DNA of 64,000 nucleotides from Hwanghaeella grinnelliae. Lineage in GTDB: Bacteria > Pseudomonadota > Alphaproteobacteria > UBA8366 > Aestuariispiraceae. The stretch lies in NCBI RefSeq assembly GCF_004005845.1, contig NZ_SADE01000001.1:1240001-1304000 (forward strand), written 5' to 3'. Numbering within the stretch: position 1 is the first letter of the stretch; the number at the start of each line of letters is the position of its first letter. This document shows positions 26,130 through 34,587 of the stretch, in pieces. The position numbers were made by a program, and so were the translations under genes. Below the pieces are notes generated by a model that saw only the letters and a program-made list of their open reading frames with translations, ran no database searches and was not told where the DNA came from.

Positions 26130-26165
26130 CGAAAAAAACAAACCGTTCCGGTTGGGATAAAAGAT

Positions 26166-27029
26166 ATGGAATTCGTCGTCTTTCTAGCGGTCGTTGCCGC
26201 CGCCATGCTGCATGCCGGGTGGAACTCCGTCCTCAAACTCGGCATGGATCGCGGCACCGCTGTGTTGCTGCTGACGTTGGTTCAGGCCGGTATCGCCCTG
26301 CCGATGCTGCCCTTCGCAGTCCAGCCGGATGCGGCCGCCTGGGGCTGGATCGCGGCGTCTGCCGTGTTGCATTGCGGCTATATGATTTTCCTGTCGCAGG
26401 CCTATGCGCATGCGGATCTAAGCTTGGCCTATCCGCTGGCGCGCGGCACCGCGCCGTTATTGGTGGCGGGTGTCTCGGTCGCCTTCCTCGGTGCGGTGTT
26501 CAGCGACACGCAACTGGTCGCGATTTTGGCGATTTCGACCGGCATTCTGGTGATGGCGCTGCGCGGCGACAAGAACGGACGGGCCGGCGGCATGGCGCTG
26601 TTCTATGCTTTGGGGACCTCGGTCTTCATCGCCTCCTACACGCTGGTGGACGGAATGGGCGTGCGGGCCGCCGGCGCGTCTTCCGGCTATATCCTGTGGC
26701 TGACCCTGTTCGAGGGGGCCGGCATGGTCATGTGGACCGTGCTGCGCCGGGCCTTGCGCCCGTCACGCGGCCCGGAACCATCGATCCTGTCGGCGATCCG
26801 GCGGGAATGGCGCAAAAGCGTGATCGCCGGGGCTATGTCGCTCGCCGCCTATTGGATCACGGTCTGGGCCTTCCTGCATGCGCCGATCGCCCTGGTCGCG
26901 GCCTTGCGTGAATCGAGCATTTTCTTCGCCGTTGTGATCGCCGCCTTCGCCCTGCACGAACCCGTGCATCGGCTCCGCTGGATTTCGGCCGCCGCGATCG
27001 TGCTCGGTGTCGGTCTGATAAGATTGTGA
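26166..27029 (+). CDS. EamA/DMT-superfamily transporter
   Basis: This 287-residue protein has ten hydrophobic segments in two homologous halves, as expected for the drug/metabolite transporter superfamily. VVAAAMLHAGWNSVLKLG at the N-terminus and SLAYPLARGTAPLLVAGVSV in the first half are EamA-like. It probably exports amino acids or other metabolites; specificity is not readable. ATG at 26166 begins the first membrane helix; upstream codons of the open frame encode the tandem repeat. Confidence 0.87.
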   Translation: MEFVVFLAVVAAAMLHAGWNSVLKLGMDRGTAVLLLTLVQAGIALPMLPFAVQPDAAAWGWIAASAVLHCGYMIFLSQAYAHADLSLAYPLARGTAPLLVAGVSVAFLGAVFSDTQLVAILAISTGILVMALRGDKNGRAGGMALFYALGTSVFIASYTLVDGMGVRAAGASSGYILWLTLFEGAGMVMWTVLRRALRPSRGPEPSILSAIRREWRKSVIAGAMSLAAYWITVWAFLHAPIALVAALRESSIFFAVVIAAFALHEPVHRLRWISAAAIVLGVGLIRL

Positions 27030-27040
27030 TGGGGGTCGAG

Positions 27041-27070
27041 TTCCCCCGGGTTTCCCCAGGTTTCCCCAGG
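27041..27070. repeat. 10-base tandem repeat (three units)
   Basis: TTTCCCCAGG occurs at 27051-27060 and 27061-27070, with a degenerate unit just before at 27041-27050. It lies between the EamA transporter gene and the UDP-glucuronate decarboxylase gene. Confidence 0.7.
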
Positions 27071-27159
27071 TTTCATTGACCCGTGGCGGGATACCCGGAA
27101 TCTGATTACAGTTTCCAATTGGTATCGGCTTGGTCATCGGTTTCATGGAAGGCTACGGC

Positions 27160-28152
27160 ATGTCCCTTGCGCAGAATGCGGACGCACCGCGCCTGTCGCC
27201 CACCGCGCGGCGGGTAGTGGTGACGGGCGGGGCGGGGTTTCTCGGCTCCCACCTTTGCAAGCATCTCCTTGCGCGGGGGGATGAGGTCGTCTGCGTCGAC
27301 AATTACTATACCGGCCGCCGGGCGCTGATCGCCGACCTGCTGGATGATCCCCGGTTCGAGGTGCTGCGCCACGACATCACTTTTCCGCTCTATTTGGAAA
27401 GCGACGAGGTCTATAACCTCGCCTGTCCGGCATCCCCCATCCATTATCAGCGCGATCCGGTGCAGACGACGAAGACCAGCGTGATCGGGGCGATCAACAT
27501 GCTGGGCCTGTCGCGGCGGGTGGGCGCGCGGTTCTTCCAGGCCTCGACCAGCGAGGTCTATGGCGACCCGGAAGTGCATCCCCAGCCGGAGGACTATACC
27601 GGCAACGTCACCTCCATCGGCCCGCGGGCCTGCTATGATGAAGGCAAGCGCTGCGCCGAAACCCTGTGTTTCGACTATCAGCGCCAGCACGGGCTGGACG
27701 TGCGCGTGGCGCGGATTTTCAACACCTATGGCCCCAACATGCATCCCGATGACGGGCGGGTGGTGTCCAACTTCATCATCCAGGCGCTGAAAAATCAGCC
27801 GATCACGATCTATGGGGACGGGTCGCAGACACGCTCCTTCTGCTATGTCACCGACCTTGTGCGCGGGATCGTCGCACTGATGGAGGCCGAACGCGTGGAA
27901 GGCCCGGTCAACCTGGGCAATCCGCAGGAAGTCACCATCGGCGAATTGGCCCGCATCGTGATCGACATGACCGGATCCAAGTCGGACATCGTCCATCATC
28001 CCTTGCCGCAGAACGACCCGGTCCGGCGCTGCCCGGATATCGGTAAGGCGCAGGGGCTGATCGATTGGAAGCCGGCGACGCCCTTGAAGGAAGGGCTTGC
28101 CAGCACCATCGCCTATTTCGAGGATTACCTGCGCGGAAACGGGGAACTATAG
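27160..28152 (+). CDS. UDP-glucuronate decarboxylase-like NAD-dependent epimerase/dehydratase (UXS type)
   Basis: This 330-residue extended SDR has the NAD motif [17 protein letters not shown], the UXS string [23 protein letters not shown], the catalytic pair in [13 protein letters not shown] (Tyr-x-x-x-Lys) and [21 protein letters not shown]. These are hallmarks of UDP-xylose synthase, which oxidises and decarboxylates UDP-glucuronate. ATG at 27160 is preferred because GGAAGG precedes it by eight bases. The product would feed surface glycan synthesis, consistent with the glycosyltransferase-like gene at 29055. Confidence 0.9.
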   Translation: MSLAQNADAPRLSPTARRVVVTGGAGFLGSHLCKHLLARGDEVVCVDNYYTGRRALIADLLDDPRFEVLRHDITFPLYLESDEVYNLACPASPIHYQRDPVQTTKTSVIGAINMLGLSRRVGARFFQASTSEVYGDPEVHPQPEDYTGNVTSIGPRACYDEGKRCAETLCFDYQRQHGLDVRVARIFNTYGPNMHPDDGRVVSNFIIQALKNQPITIYGDGSQTRSFCYVTDLVRGIVALMEAERVEGPVNLGNPQEVTIGELARIVIDMTGSKSDIVHHPLPQNDPVRRCPDIGKAQGLIDWKPATPLKEGLASTIAYFEDYLRGNGEL

Positions 28153-28159
28153 GCCACGG

Positions 28160-29035
28160 TTAGTCGAACAGATCCGAGGTTTCGAAGGCGTCGATCCTGG
28201 GACGCCATTTACATGTGCCGCGCAGTCTTTCCGACGCCATTTGCTGGTCCAGCGTCGGGCCTTCGGCCCAGGCGCCGTGTTCGGCGACGAGCCCCTCCTT
28301 CGACAGAATGACGGTTTCTGGCGGGGCATCGTATTTCGCGGCGATGGCCTCCACTATTTTGCCGACCGGCACGCCGGGTTGGGCGCTTGCATTGAAATGC
28401 CCGCTCACGTCCCGGTTTTCCAGCAACAGCCGATAGGCGACGGCCAGATCGTCGCGGTGGATCAGCGGCCAGCGCGTGTCCGCTCCGCCCCAAACTTCGA
28501 TGGGTTCACCGGCTTTGGCTTTTTCCAGGAAGCGCGTGAAGACGCCGCCCGCGCGGTGATAGACCATCGCGGGGTGAATGACGGCGGTCGAGAATTTTCC
28601 GGACGCGGTCAGCCGCTCGGCATTCTCGACCATCCAGACGAAGGAAGAGATCGGGTTAAACGGGCTGTCTTCCGTGGCGACATCGTCGCCGGTCGCGCCA
28701 TAGAGCCAGCAGCCCCCGGTATAGACAAAGCGGACCGGCGGTGTCGAAGGCGGGGCGGCGGCGATCAGGGCGTCGATCACACCGCGGTCCACGTCACCCA
28801 TATCCTCGGTGAAGGTGACGGCCGCCTGAATGACGCCGTCGACCTCGTTGACGATGCCGGCCCAATCTTCCGGCCGACGGAGATCGCCGCGCAGGGTTTC
28901 GTATCCAAGGGCTTTCAAATCACGTTCGGACGCGTCGGACCGGCATAGGGCGAGGACTGTGTGACCCTGTCCGGCCAATTCCCGCGCGACAGCCGTTCCG
29001 ATCGATCCGGTCGCCCCCAATACCAATACTTTCAT
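28160..29035 (-). CDS. NAD(P)-dependent SDR-family epimerase-like protein
   Basis: This 291-residue atypical extended SDR has the nucleotide motif VLGATGSIGTAVARELAGQG. A region around FVYTGGCWLYGATGD replaces the canonical YxxxK context, so catalysis by the classical dyad is uncertain. HPAMVYHRAGGVF and WPLIHRDDLAVAYRLLLE are common in NAD(P)H-binding epimerase-like proteins. It converges on the UXS gene with 7 bases between stops. Substrate unknown. Confidence 0.8.
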   Translation of the reverse strand: MKVLVLGATGSIGTAVARELAGQGHTVLALCRSDASERDLKALGYETLRGDLRRPEDWAGIVNEVDGVIQAAVTFTEDMGDVDRGVIDALIAAAPPSTPPVRFVYTGGCWLYGATGDDVATEDSPFNPISSFVWMVENAERLTASGKFSTAVIHPAMVYHRAGGVFTRFLEKAKAGEPIEVWGGADTRWPLIHRDDLAVAYRLLLENRDVSGHFNASAQPGVPVGKIVEAIAAKYDAPPETVILSKEGLVAEHGAWAEGPTLDQQMASERLRGTCKWRPRIDAFETSDLFD

Positions 29036-29054
29036 GGTCGATATCCGCTGGTGT

Positions 29055-29963
29055 TCACGTCAGCACGCCGCATTCCGTGAGCAGGCCGGCATGACCGGTC
29101 ATGAACCGGTCGAGATGGGCCAACTGCCGCCGGCGCAGGTCTTCGCGCAGGAAAAGCTTCAGGTTCATTTTGCGCGATTTGCCGTTGACGCCCAGGTCCA
29201 ATTCGCCATCGACATGCCGGTCCCCGGCGGAGGTCGCATGGACGAAGCGCGTTTTGCCGGTGCCGTCGGCAACCGCGTCGTCCAGCAACGCGCCGTGCGC
29301 ATTCCATTCCGACGTATCCAATTGCCGGATTTTATTCGGCGCCGAATGGGCCAGCGTGTTGAAGCTGTTCTGTTCGAACAACAGCCAGACATGCTGTTTC
29401 AGAACCAGATCGCGCCAAGCATGGGCCAGGTTGGCATCGGTGCAAATCAGGAAACCCGTGTTCAAATAATTTGAGTCAGGGTCGACACCGAAGTCTTTGA
29501 TTTGTTTTGCGAAAGGTTCGATGTCACGGTCCCGATTTCGCCATTGATCGATGAAGCTCGACAAGCTGCATCCGACATCGTCCGGGCAGAGCGCGGCGCT
29601 TTGGCCGTCCACGCGCATCTCGGCCGCCAGGTCAGCGAGATCGGCGGCGAAGGGGCGCAGCGGGATGATATCGGCGTCGATCCAGACGAACCCACGCGCG
29701 GCCATTTCGGCGGGGGGCAGGAAATCGCCCATGGCCGCCTTCGCATACCAGGGATGGTCATGGCCTTGAAGGAAGGCGGGCTTGGACAGCAGCACGCCGA
29801 TTTCTTCCAGGAAGCGCCGGACCGGCGGGCTGAACCCGAAATCGCAGACCTTGATCTCCACCCCCGGATTCAGCACCGCGACCGCGTCCAGCAACATGAA
29901 CAGATTGCCGAGCAGATGATCGTCGGCGCCGGAGAGAAAGAAGGGGGCGGTGGTTTCTGTCAT
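29055..29963 (-). CDS. Putative glycosyltransferase-like protein (GT-A type DxD)
   Basis: This 302-residue soluble protein has an N-terminal FFLSGADDHLLGNLFMLLDA, an alternating region typical of GT-A folds, and GFVWIDADIIPLRPF, a DxD motif after hydrophobic residues as in GT8-like enzymes. NYLNTGFLICT fits the acceptor half. There is no signal or membrane segment. The ATG overlaps the stop of the upstream signal-peptidase-like gene by 4 bases, so the pair is coupled. The donor could be a nucleotide sugar; no specific family is claimed. Confidence 0.65.
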   Translation of the reverse strand: MTETTAPFFLSGADDHLLGNLFMLLDAVAVLNPGVEIKVCDFGFSPPVRRFLEEIGVLLSKPAFLQGHDHPWYAKAAMGDFLPPAEMAARGFVWIDADIIPLRPFAADLADLAAEMRVDGQSAALCPDDVGCSLSSFIDQWRNRDRDIEPFAKQIKDFGVDPDSNYLNTGFLICTDANLAHAWRDLVLKQHVWLLFEQNSFNTLAHSAPNKIRQLDTSEWNAHGALLDDAVADGTGKTRFVHATSAGDRHVDGELDLGVNGKSRKMNLKLFLREDLRRRQLAHLDRFMTGHAGLLTECGVLT

Positions 29964-31201
29964 TCGATTGAAATTGGTATGTCCAAGTTGGTCGGCGGCA
30001 ATAGGCGTCTGTAGATTGGCGCCAAGAAGTGACTTTCGGAGACGAAGCCAATGCTATTCATCACTCTACTATCCAATGAATTGTCTCGGTTGTCGCCCAG
30101 CACGAAGTAATGACCGTCGGGTACAGAATAAACCGGTGTGTTATCCAGGGGTCCATTGCCTTCGTAAATCTTAAGAATCCGATGCATTGGTCGGATCAAG
30201 GTGTTTGTTCCTCCCTGCTCAGTCGATGGCAGGCTTTCCCTATATTGGCGAACGCGCCTTTCAGCTTGTGTGTTAGGATGCATCACGAAATCAGGCAGCC
30301 GAATTCGCTCGGTAGGGACGCCGTTGATATGCAGAATTCCCCGAATGAATTGGACCGTATCACCCGGGATGCCGATAACACGCTTCAGATAAATGTTGTG
30401 TGGGTCCGTTGGTCCACGAAAGGCGCCGATTTCCCCACGTTTCGGAGGTCGCCAAAGATATGCCCATTTGTTGGCCACCACATTCTCTCCGGCCCGTAAG
30501 GTCGGCAGCATTGAACCAGCAGCATTGTTATAGGTTTCAATGGGCCATACCGGCGTTGCTTGCAGGGCGGACAAAAGCCCCGTAGCGGCGAAAACACCCA
30601 GATAGATTGCAAAGCCGCCATTGCTGCCCTCGAATTTCAGCTGGCGTGCGGTCCAGTAATAGGAAAACAGGCCTATCGCGATCAAAGGCCAGACCAGATG
30701 GGGCTGGAGGTTGGCAAATTCTTCCCGTGGAAGCAGTAAAAGCGGCAGATAGAAGATGACGACCGTTGCGCCGGTGACCAAGGCCGATCCATAGCAAAGC
30801 ACTCTAAATAACGTCGAAACAGTTACCGAACGGCCGGCGAGTTTCAAAAAACAATAGGGCACCAGCATCCAAAGCGCTGTCGCAAGAGCGAACGTCGCGA
30901 AGGTTGAAAGGGGCAGGGGATCCAAAAATTTGGAAAGGGGAAGGAATGTCGGCGGCAGTTCGAATGCCGGCGTGTGACCGAGAACGATCATTTCTAGGGC
31001 CGAAAGAACGACAAGGTTCGCGATCAGAAACCTCAAACCGGGCATCGGTTCGATTTGTTTAGCGGAACCTCGGTTACTGCTTTCGCGGTTCGCCGACGAT
31101 AACGCTCGCGGGTTGAACCAAGCCAGGAAATGGGTCTTGGCGAACGACGGTATCGCTTTCAACACCTCAAACAGAAAGACGGAGGGTCTGTGCGCCGCCA
31201 C
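29960..31201 (-). CDS. Polytopic membrane protein with C-terminal signal peptidase I (S26) domain
   Basis: This 413-residue protein has about five hydrophobic helices in residues 55-220, a layout like Yip1-type membrane domains, then an S26 domain. The catalytic Ser is in NAAGSMLPTLRAGE (about 230) and the Lys in NIYLKRVIGIPGDTVQF (about 273); box E reads GDNRDNSLDSR. The fold is therefore complete, but the N-terminal membrane part is far larger than in housekeeping LepB. A GTG start at 31201 is proposed from an AAGGA site seven bases upstream; the open frame continues to 31369. It is coupled to the glycosyltransferase-like gene. Confidence 0.8.
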   Translation of the reverse strand: MAAHRPSVFLFEVLKAIPSFAKTHFLAWFNPRALSSANRESSNRGSAKQIEPMPGLRFLIANLVVLSALEMIVLGHTPAFELPPTFLPLSKFLDPLPLSTFATFALATALWMLVPYCFLKLAGRSVTVSTLFRVLCYGSALVTGATVVIFYLPLLLLPREEFANLQPHLVWPLIAIGLFSYYWTARQLKFEGSNGGFAIYLGVFAATGLLSALQATPVWPIETYNNAAGSMLPTLRAGENVVANKWAYLWRPPKRGEIGAFRGPTDPHNIYLKRVIGIPGDTVQFIRGILHINGVPTERIRLPDFVMHPNTQAERRVRQYRESLPSTEQGGTNTLIRPMHRILKIYEGNGPLDNTPVYSVPDGHYFVLGDNRDNSLDSRVMNSIGFVSESHFLAPIYRRLLPPTNLDIPISIE

Positions 31202-31316
31202 TCCAAAATCCTTCTCGGAATATAAGGGGCCTGGTGATTGGATGCCGTGTGCACGTGACCGGGTTGTCGGGGGCCAATACGTTACACGCATGCGTAGTAT
31301 GCGGCAGGTTACGCAC

Positions 31317-31365
31317 AAAAAAAAGGGCGGCGCCGGCTTTCTTTGAGAAGGGGCCAGACGCCGCC
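31317..31365 (-). terminator. Probable terminator downstream of gcrA
   Basis: On the minus strand GGCGGCG and CGCCGCC arms enclose a loop of about 27 bases and are followed directly by eight T. The position, about 40 bases after the gcrA stop, suits an intrinsic terminator. The long loop lowers confidence. Confidence 0.55.
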
Positions 31366-31404
31366 GCAAATTCCGTTCCCAAAGATACAGGGGACGCCGC
31401 GCCT

Positions 31405-31794
31405 TTATGCGACGTTCTTGCTGGCTTCCTTGGTTACTTCCTTGCTCGCAGCCTTGTTGGAGTCTTCGCTACCGCTGCTGCTGCGGCGATACGCGACCGC
31501 GCAATGGGAATTGCAATAGGGTTTGCCCGGAGCGGCGGTCTCACCGCAAAAACGGAAATCGTCCTGGCCCGGATGGCCGATCGGCCATTGGCAAGTCCGT
31601 GCCATTTTGCTGAAATCGATTGGTGCTTCTTCGCGCTTTACCGGCTGCGGACGGGACGAAAGGCCCAACCGGTGCGCCTTGCCGATGACTGCGTTACGCG
31701 TAACACCGCCCAACCGCTCGGCAATCTGCCGCGCCGTATATCCGTTTTTCCACAGTCCCTTTAGGGTCTCGACCCGTTCTTCGGTCCATTCCAT
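31405..31794 (-). CDS. gcrA: Cell-cycle regulator GcrA
   Basis: This 129-residue protein begins MEWTEERVETLKGLWKNGYT and continues ARQIAERLGGVTRNAVIGKA, then HRLGL, which is the GcrA signature. GcrA binds sigma70 and promotes transcription at promoters carrying GANTC sites methylated by CcrM. The C-terminal part has CQWPIGHPG and FCGETAAPGKPYCNSHC, which carry conserved Cys residues, followed by a Lys/Ser-rich tail. The upstream region holds two DnaA boxes and GANTC sites, matching the Caulobacter-type DnaA-to-GcrA relay. Confidence 0.95.
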   Translation of the reverse strand: MEWTEERVETLKGLWKNGYTARQIAERLGGVTRNAVIGKAHRLGLSSRPQPVKREEAPIDFSKMARTCQWPIGHPGQDDFRFCGETAAPGKPYCNSHCAVAYRRSSSGSEDSNKAASKEVTKEASKNVA

Positions 31795-32104
31795 GACGCC
31801 TACCCCTATGGTTTTGATCTCTAAGGAAACGGTCTGGTTTTCCCATACCCACTATATATTAGGGTTGTCCCGATATATGGTGGTTTTTGTCTCCCCGTTG
31901 ACAATATACAGCCAGCGGCACGCAAACAATATCATTATATGGCGTTTTTTATCCACACACCCCCAATATCTGGGGAAAAGTCTGTGGATGATTCGGAGCT
32001 TCTTGCTAGATATCAACGGCTTTAAGCCGATTCCAGCCAGGGCAAAAACTTTTCGAATTTTTTTGCGGATTGCGGCGCCGGATTTCGGGAACCCGGCGCG
32101 GTAG
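31795..32104. other. gcrA upstream region, AT-rich
   Basis: These 310 bases have no gene. They are strongly AT-rich for this chromosome and hold the gcrA promoter, an exact DnaA box, a near-exact inverted DnaA box, a CCCC-N7-GGGG hairpin between them, and GANTC sites at 31990-31994 and 32029-32033. Confidence 0.6.
31949..31991. promoter_or_regulatory. Inverted pair of DnaA boxes upstream of gcrA
   Basis: TTATCCACA at 31949-31957 is the exact DnaA consensus. TGTGGATGA at 31983-31991 is the inverted box with one mismatch. A GANTC site (31990-31994) overlaps the second box. The pair lies 155-197 bases upstream of the gcrA start. DnaA is known to activate gcrA in Caulobacter crescentus, so function here is plausible. 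Confidence 0.6.
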
Positions 32105-32383
32105 TCAGCTGTGCCGGGCGACTTGGCCGAGGGACGGCCAATCGGGGCGTGTGGCGACGTCCTTCGACCCGCAGCCGCTGCACCGCATATGCACGCCGAT
32201 ATCGGGTACCGGCAGGGCAGGGCCCAAGGACGCGGCCAATTGATGACTGTCCACCACCGCATTGTGGCCGCAACGGTTGCACCAGCAAAAAATGGCGATG
32301 CCCTTTGGCAGCAGATCCCCGATCCGTGTCGCGGTCAGCGTCTCGTCCCGTTTGGCCATGGCTTGATGTTTCATACGTCCCAT
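32105..32383 (-). CDS. Small zinc-ribbon-like hypothetical protein
   Basis: This 92-residue protein has two cysteine pairs, CWCNRCGHNAVV and RCSGCGSKDVATRP, spaced like a zinc ribbon, and a preceding RIGDLLPKGIAIF. ATG at 32383 is chosen because GGAG is seven bases upstream; an ATG at 32395 is also in frame. I do not recognise a named family. It lies upstream of gcrA on the same strand, but the 310-base AT-rich region between them makes co-transcription unlikely. Confidence 0.7.
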   Translation of the reverse strand: MGRMKHQAMAKRDETLTATRIGDLLPKGIAIFCWCNRCGHNAVVDSHQLAASLGPALPVPDIGVHMRCSGCGSKDVATRPDWPSLGQVARHS

Positions 32384-32556
32384 CGCGAGCTCCATTTGAT
32401 CACGATTTGTTCTCTTTAATAGCGTTCTGTTTTTGTTCTGTAAAGCGACAATTGATGCGATATCCGCGATGCGATGAGAGGGGGCGCGCGACGGAAAGCC
32501 TTAGAAAGTGAGTCCGAAGCGGTGCTTATTCCATTGATAAAAATGGGAAAGGCAGG

Positions 32557-32901
32557 TCAGCCGCGTTGAGGGACGAGGCGAAGCGGTTTGTCAAAAATCG
32601 CCAGCGCTTCGGTTAGCGACTTTGATTTGGCCAATATCCGCCGGCCGTTCAGAACAAGGTATTCGAACCCTTTGCCCGATGTGCGCTTGGCGACGGAGAA
32701 GACAGGCGTTTCGTAGCTGTGCCGGAAAATAGAGAAGATGGCGATCGGCCCGTGCTGGTCGACGGCATAGTCTTTCCATTCGCCCTGGGCCACCCGCATG
32801 GAATAGACGTTCAGAAGGGTCCGTAACTCAGTCCGGTCGAACCGGATGCGTTGTTTTTTGTTGCGGCGACGGTATTCCGAAAGATCGATCAGGTTGCTCA
32901 T
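32557..32901 (-). CDS. DUF2794 family protein
   Basis: This 114-residue protein has FDRTELRTLLNVYSMRVAQG, EWKDYAVDQHGPIAIFSIFR and a final LAIFDKPLRLVP. These match the DUF2794 pattern, restricted as far as I know to Alphaproteobacteria and of unknown function. GGAGG precedes the ATG. It stands alone; the next gene upstream is more than 200 bases away. Confidence 0.85.
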   Translation of the reverse strand: MSNLIDLSEYRRRNKKQRIRFDRTELRTLLNVYSMRVAQGEWKDYAVDQHGPIAIFSIFRHSYETPVFSVAKRTSGKGFEYLVLNGRRILAKSKSLTEALAIFDKPLRLVPQRG

Positions 32902-33151
32902 GCGGCAGCCTCCATCTTACTGCCGCGGCACTGTCGACTTTCCTCGGTCTTTCCTTCGCTTGCCGTCAACAGACATCCCCTTCCGTTGGACTTGTCCCGG
33001 TTGCTGCCGGGCCCGCAAAGCGCATCAGAACGGCGCGTAAATCAGTATAACGCGACGGCAACCGCATGGAAGACATTTGTTACGGAAATCTTACCTGCAG
33101 GGCAGGGCTGTCGGGGATCCTGCCCCGGCGCGTGGCAGGGGCTAGGGCGGG

Positions 33152-33580
33152 TTACGGCAGGGTGCCGCTGACTTGTTCCGCGCCGTCGCGATACGGATCG
33201 GGCTGGTCGTAGCAGTTGATCGTTCCCAGGGTCCGATAACAATAGACCGGGCGTTCGATCACGCGCTGTTCGGGGGCGCGGCACAACGGGCCCTTATCCA
33301 TGGATTGCCGGATGGAATTACAGTCCAAACCGGTCACGGCATCGGCGATGAAGTCTGTGGGCAGCTTGTCGGAATTGATGACCGTCGAGGTGGCGGCGGT
33401 GAGAGCGAGGAAACCCGGTTCCGCGCCGCCGCAACCGGCAAGGGCTAGAATGGCGAGAACGGCCCCGATGCGGCCGGCCCCTGATCGGCGGAAACAAGAT
33501 CGGCGGAAACAAGAACGACCAAACCGCGCTTGCCGCGGTTCTGCGGCAAGTCTGGATCCGAATAGGTTTTCTACCTGCAT
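33152..33580 (-). CDS. Predicted small lipoprotein
   Basis: This is a 142-residue protein with a long basic N-region, then AVLAILALAGCGG, a lipobox with the acylated Cys. The mature part has four further cysteines (LDCNSIRQ, PLCRAPEQR, VYCYRTLG, INCYDQPDPY) that could form disulfides. ATG at 33580 has GGAG seven bases upstream. The N-region contains a 15-base tandem duplication encoding CFRRS twice. No known family. Confidence 0.7.
   Translation of the reverse strand: MQVENLFGSRLAAEPRQARFGRSCFRRSCFRRSGAGRIGAVLAILALAGCGGAEPGFLALTAATSTVINSDKLPTDFIADAVTGLDCNSIRQSMDKGPLCRAPEQRVIERPVYCYRTLGTINCYDQPDPYRDGAEQVSGTLP
33483..33512. repeat. Exact 15-base tandem duplication in a lipoprotein signal region
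   Basis: GATCGGCGGAAACAA occurs twice in direct contact (33483-33497 and 33498-33512), in frame within the N-region of the lipoprotein, adding five residues before the hydrophobic core. Confidence 0.8.
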
Positions 33581-33924
33581 GGAAATCTCCGGCATAAAGC
33601 GAACGCCAATACTGCAAGCACAAATCATGCCATGGATCGCGCGGCGATGGTACGGCGTGGTGATCACAGGGCGAATACCCGGCGAATGCCCAGCGAATGC
33701 CCGGCCGTCGGGGGGCGCATCGCCGATCCGTGCGGGAAATCGGGCTTTTCTTGCCGGTTCGTCGTGCGGGAACGGTTGCCGCATCGGGTGCGACACCGTA
33801 AAGAATGCGCTTGGATTTGCCCGGCGGGGCGCGCCCGGTGTTTATCACGCCTTGGGCGGTGCGGTTTCCGCGGGCAAGTCGGGTTTGAAAACAGAAAATT
33901 TTGCCGTGAATACGGGGTCATAGC
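33581..33924. other. Divergent intergenic region with 11-base repeats
   Basis: These 344 bases separate the small lipoprotein gene from the yfgM-bamB-der block. They hold three 11-base tandem units at 33671-33703 (consensus GCGAATGCCCG) and an AT-richer stretch just before 33925 that probably contains the promoter of the downstream block. No coding frame looks real. Confidence 0.5.
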
Positions 33925-34569
33925 GTGTCGGAAATCTTTCGTGAAATTGATGAGGAACTGCGCCAGGACAAGCTGAAAGAGCAATGGGCGAAGTATGGCC
34001 GCTACGTTGTCGTGGTGGCGGTCCTCGTTGTCGGCGGCGTCGGTGGATACAAGGGCTGGCAGTACTATGAGCTGCAGCAGCGGGAAAAAGCGGCCGCGAT
34101 GTATGCGGAAGCGATCGACCTTGCGGGCCAGAAGAACCTCTCGGAAGCCGCAGCCCGGCTGGGGCAGTTGGCGGATGTGGGCGGTACTGGTTACCGTATC
34201 GTCGGGACGCTGCAGCAGGCGGCACTTCTGGTGCAGGCCGGTGACCATCAGAACGCGGCGGTGATTTACGAAAAGCTCGCGGCGGATACCTCTATACCGG
34301 AATATTATCAGGAACTGGCGCTGATCCTGATGGCCATGCAACAGGCGGACGACGCGGACCCGCAGGCGCTGATCGACCGCATTTCGCCGCTTGCCGCGGA
34401 CGGCAAGCCGTGGCGCAACACCGCGCGCGAATTGATGGCCAGCCTGTATCTGCGCCTGAACGATACCGGCGCCGCCCGTAAGGAACTGGCGGCGGTGGCG
34501 GACGATTTGGACGCGCCGGCGACGGCCCGCGCCCGCGCCGCCGAATTGCTGCAGACCCTGCCGGAATAA
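33925..34569 (+). CDS. YfgM-like tetratricopeptide protein
   Basis: This 214-residue inner-membrane protein has a cytoplasmic N-terminus (SEIFREIDEELRQDKLKEQW), one membrane helix (YVVVVAVLVVGGVGGYKGW, about 26-46) and a periplasmic TPR-like region of repeated helices. This matches the YfgM family (TPR_21), which binds the Sec translocon side and periplasmic chaperones. A GTG start at 33925 has GGGG upstream. bamB follows after 18 bases, the same order as yfgM-bamB in many proteobacteria. Confidence 0.88.
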   Translation: MSEIFREIDEELRQDKLKEQWAKYGRYVVVVAVLVVGGVGGYKGWQYYELQQREKAAAMYAEAIDLAGQKNLSEAAARLGQLADVGGTGYRIVGTLQQAALLVQAGDHQNAAVIYEKLAADTSIPEYYQELALILMAMQQADDADPQALIDRISPLAADGKPWRNTARELMASLYLRLNDTGAARKELAAVADDLDAPATARARAAELLQTLPE

Positions 34570-34587
34570 GGGGCGGGCACGCGGATC

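Noticed and set aside
32055-32104. Terminator after the zinc-ribbon gene
   Set aside because: A GC-rich inverted repeat exists, but the T-run lies on the wrong side for the minus-strand transcript.
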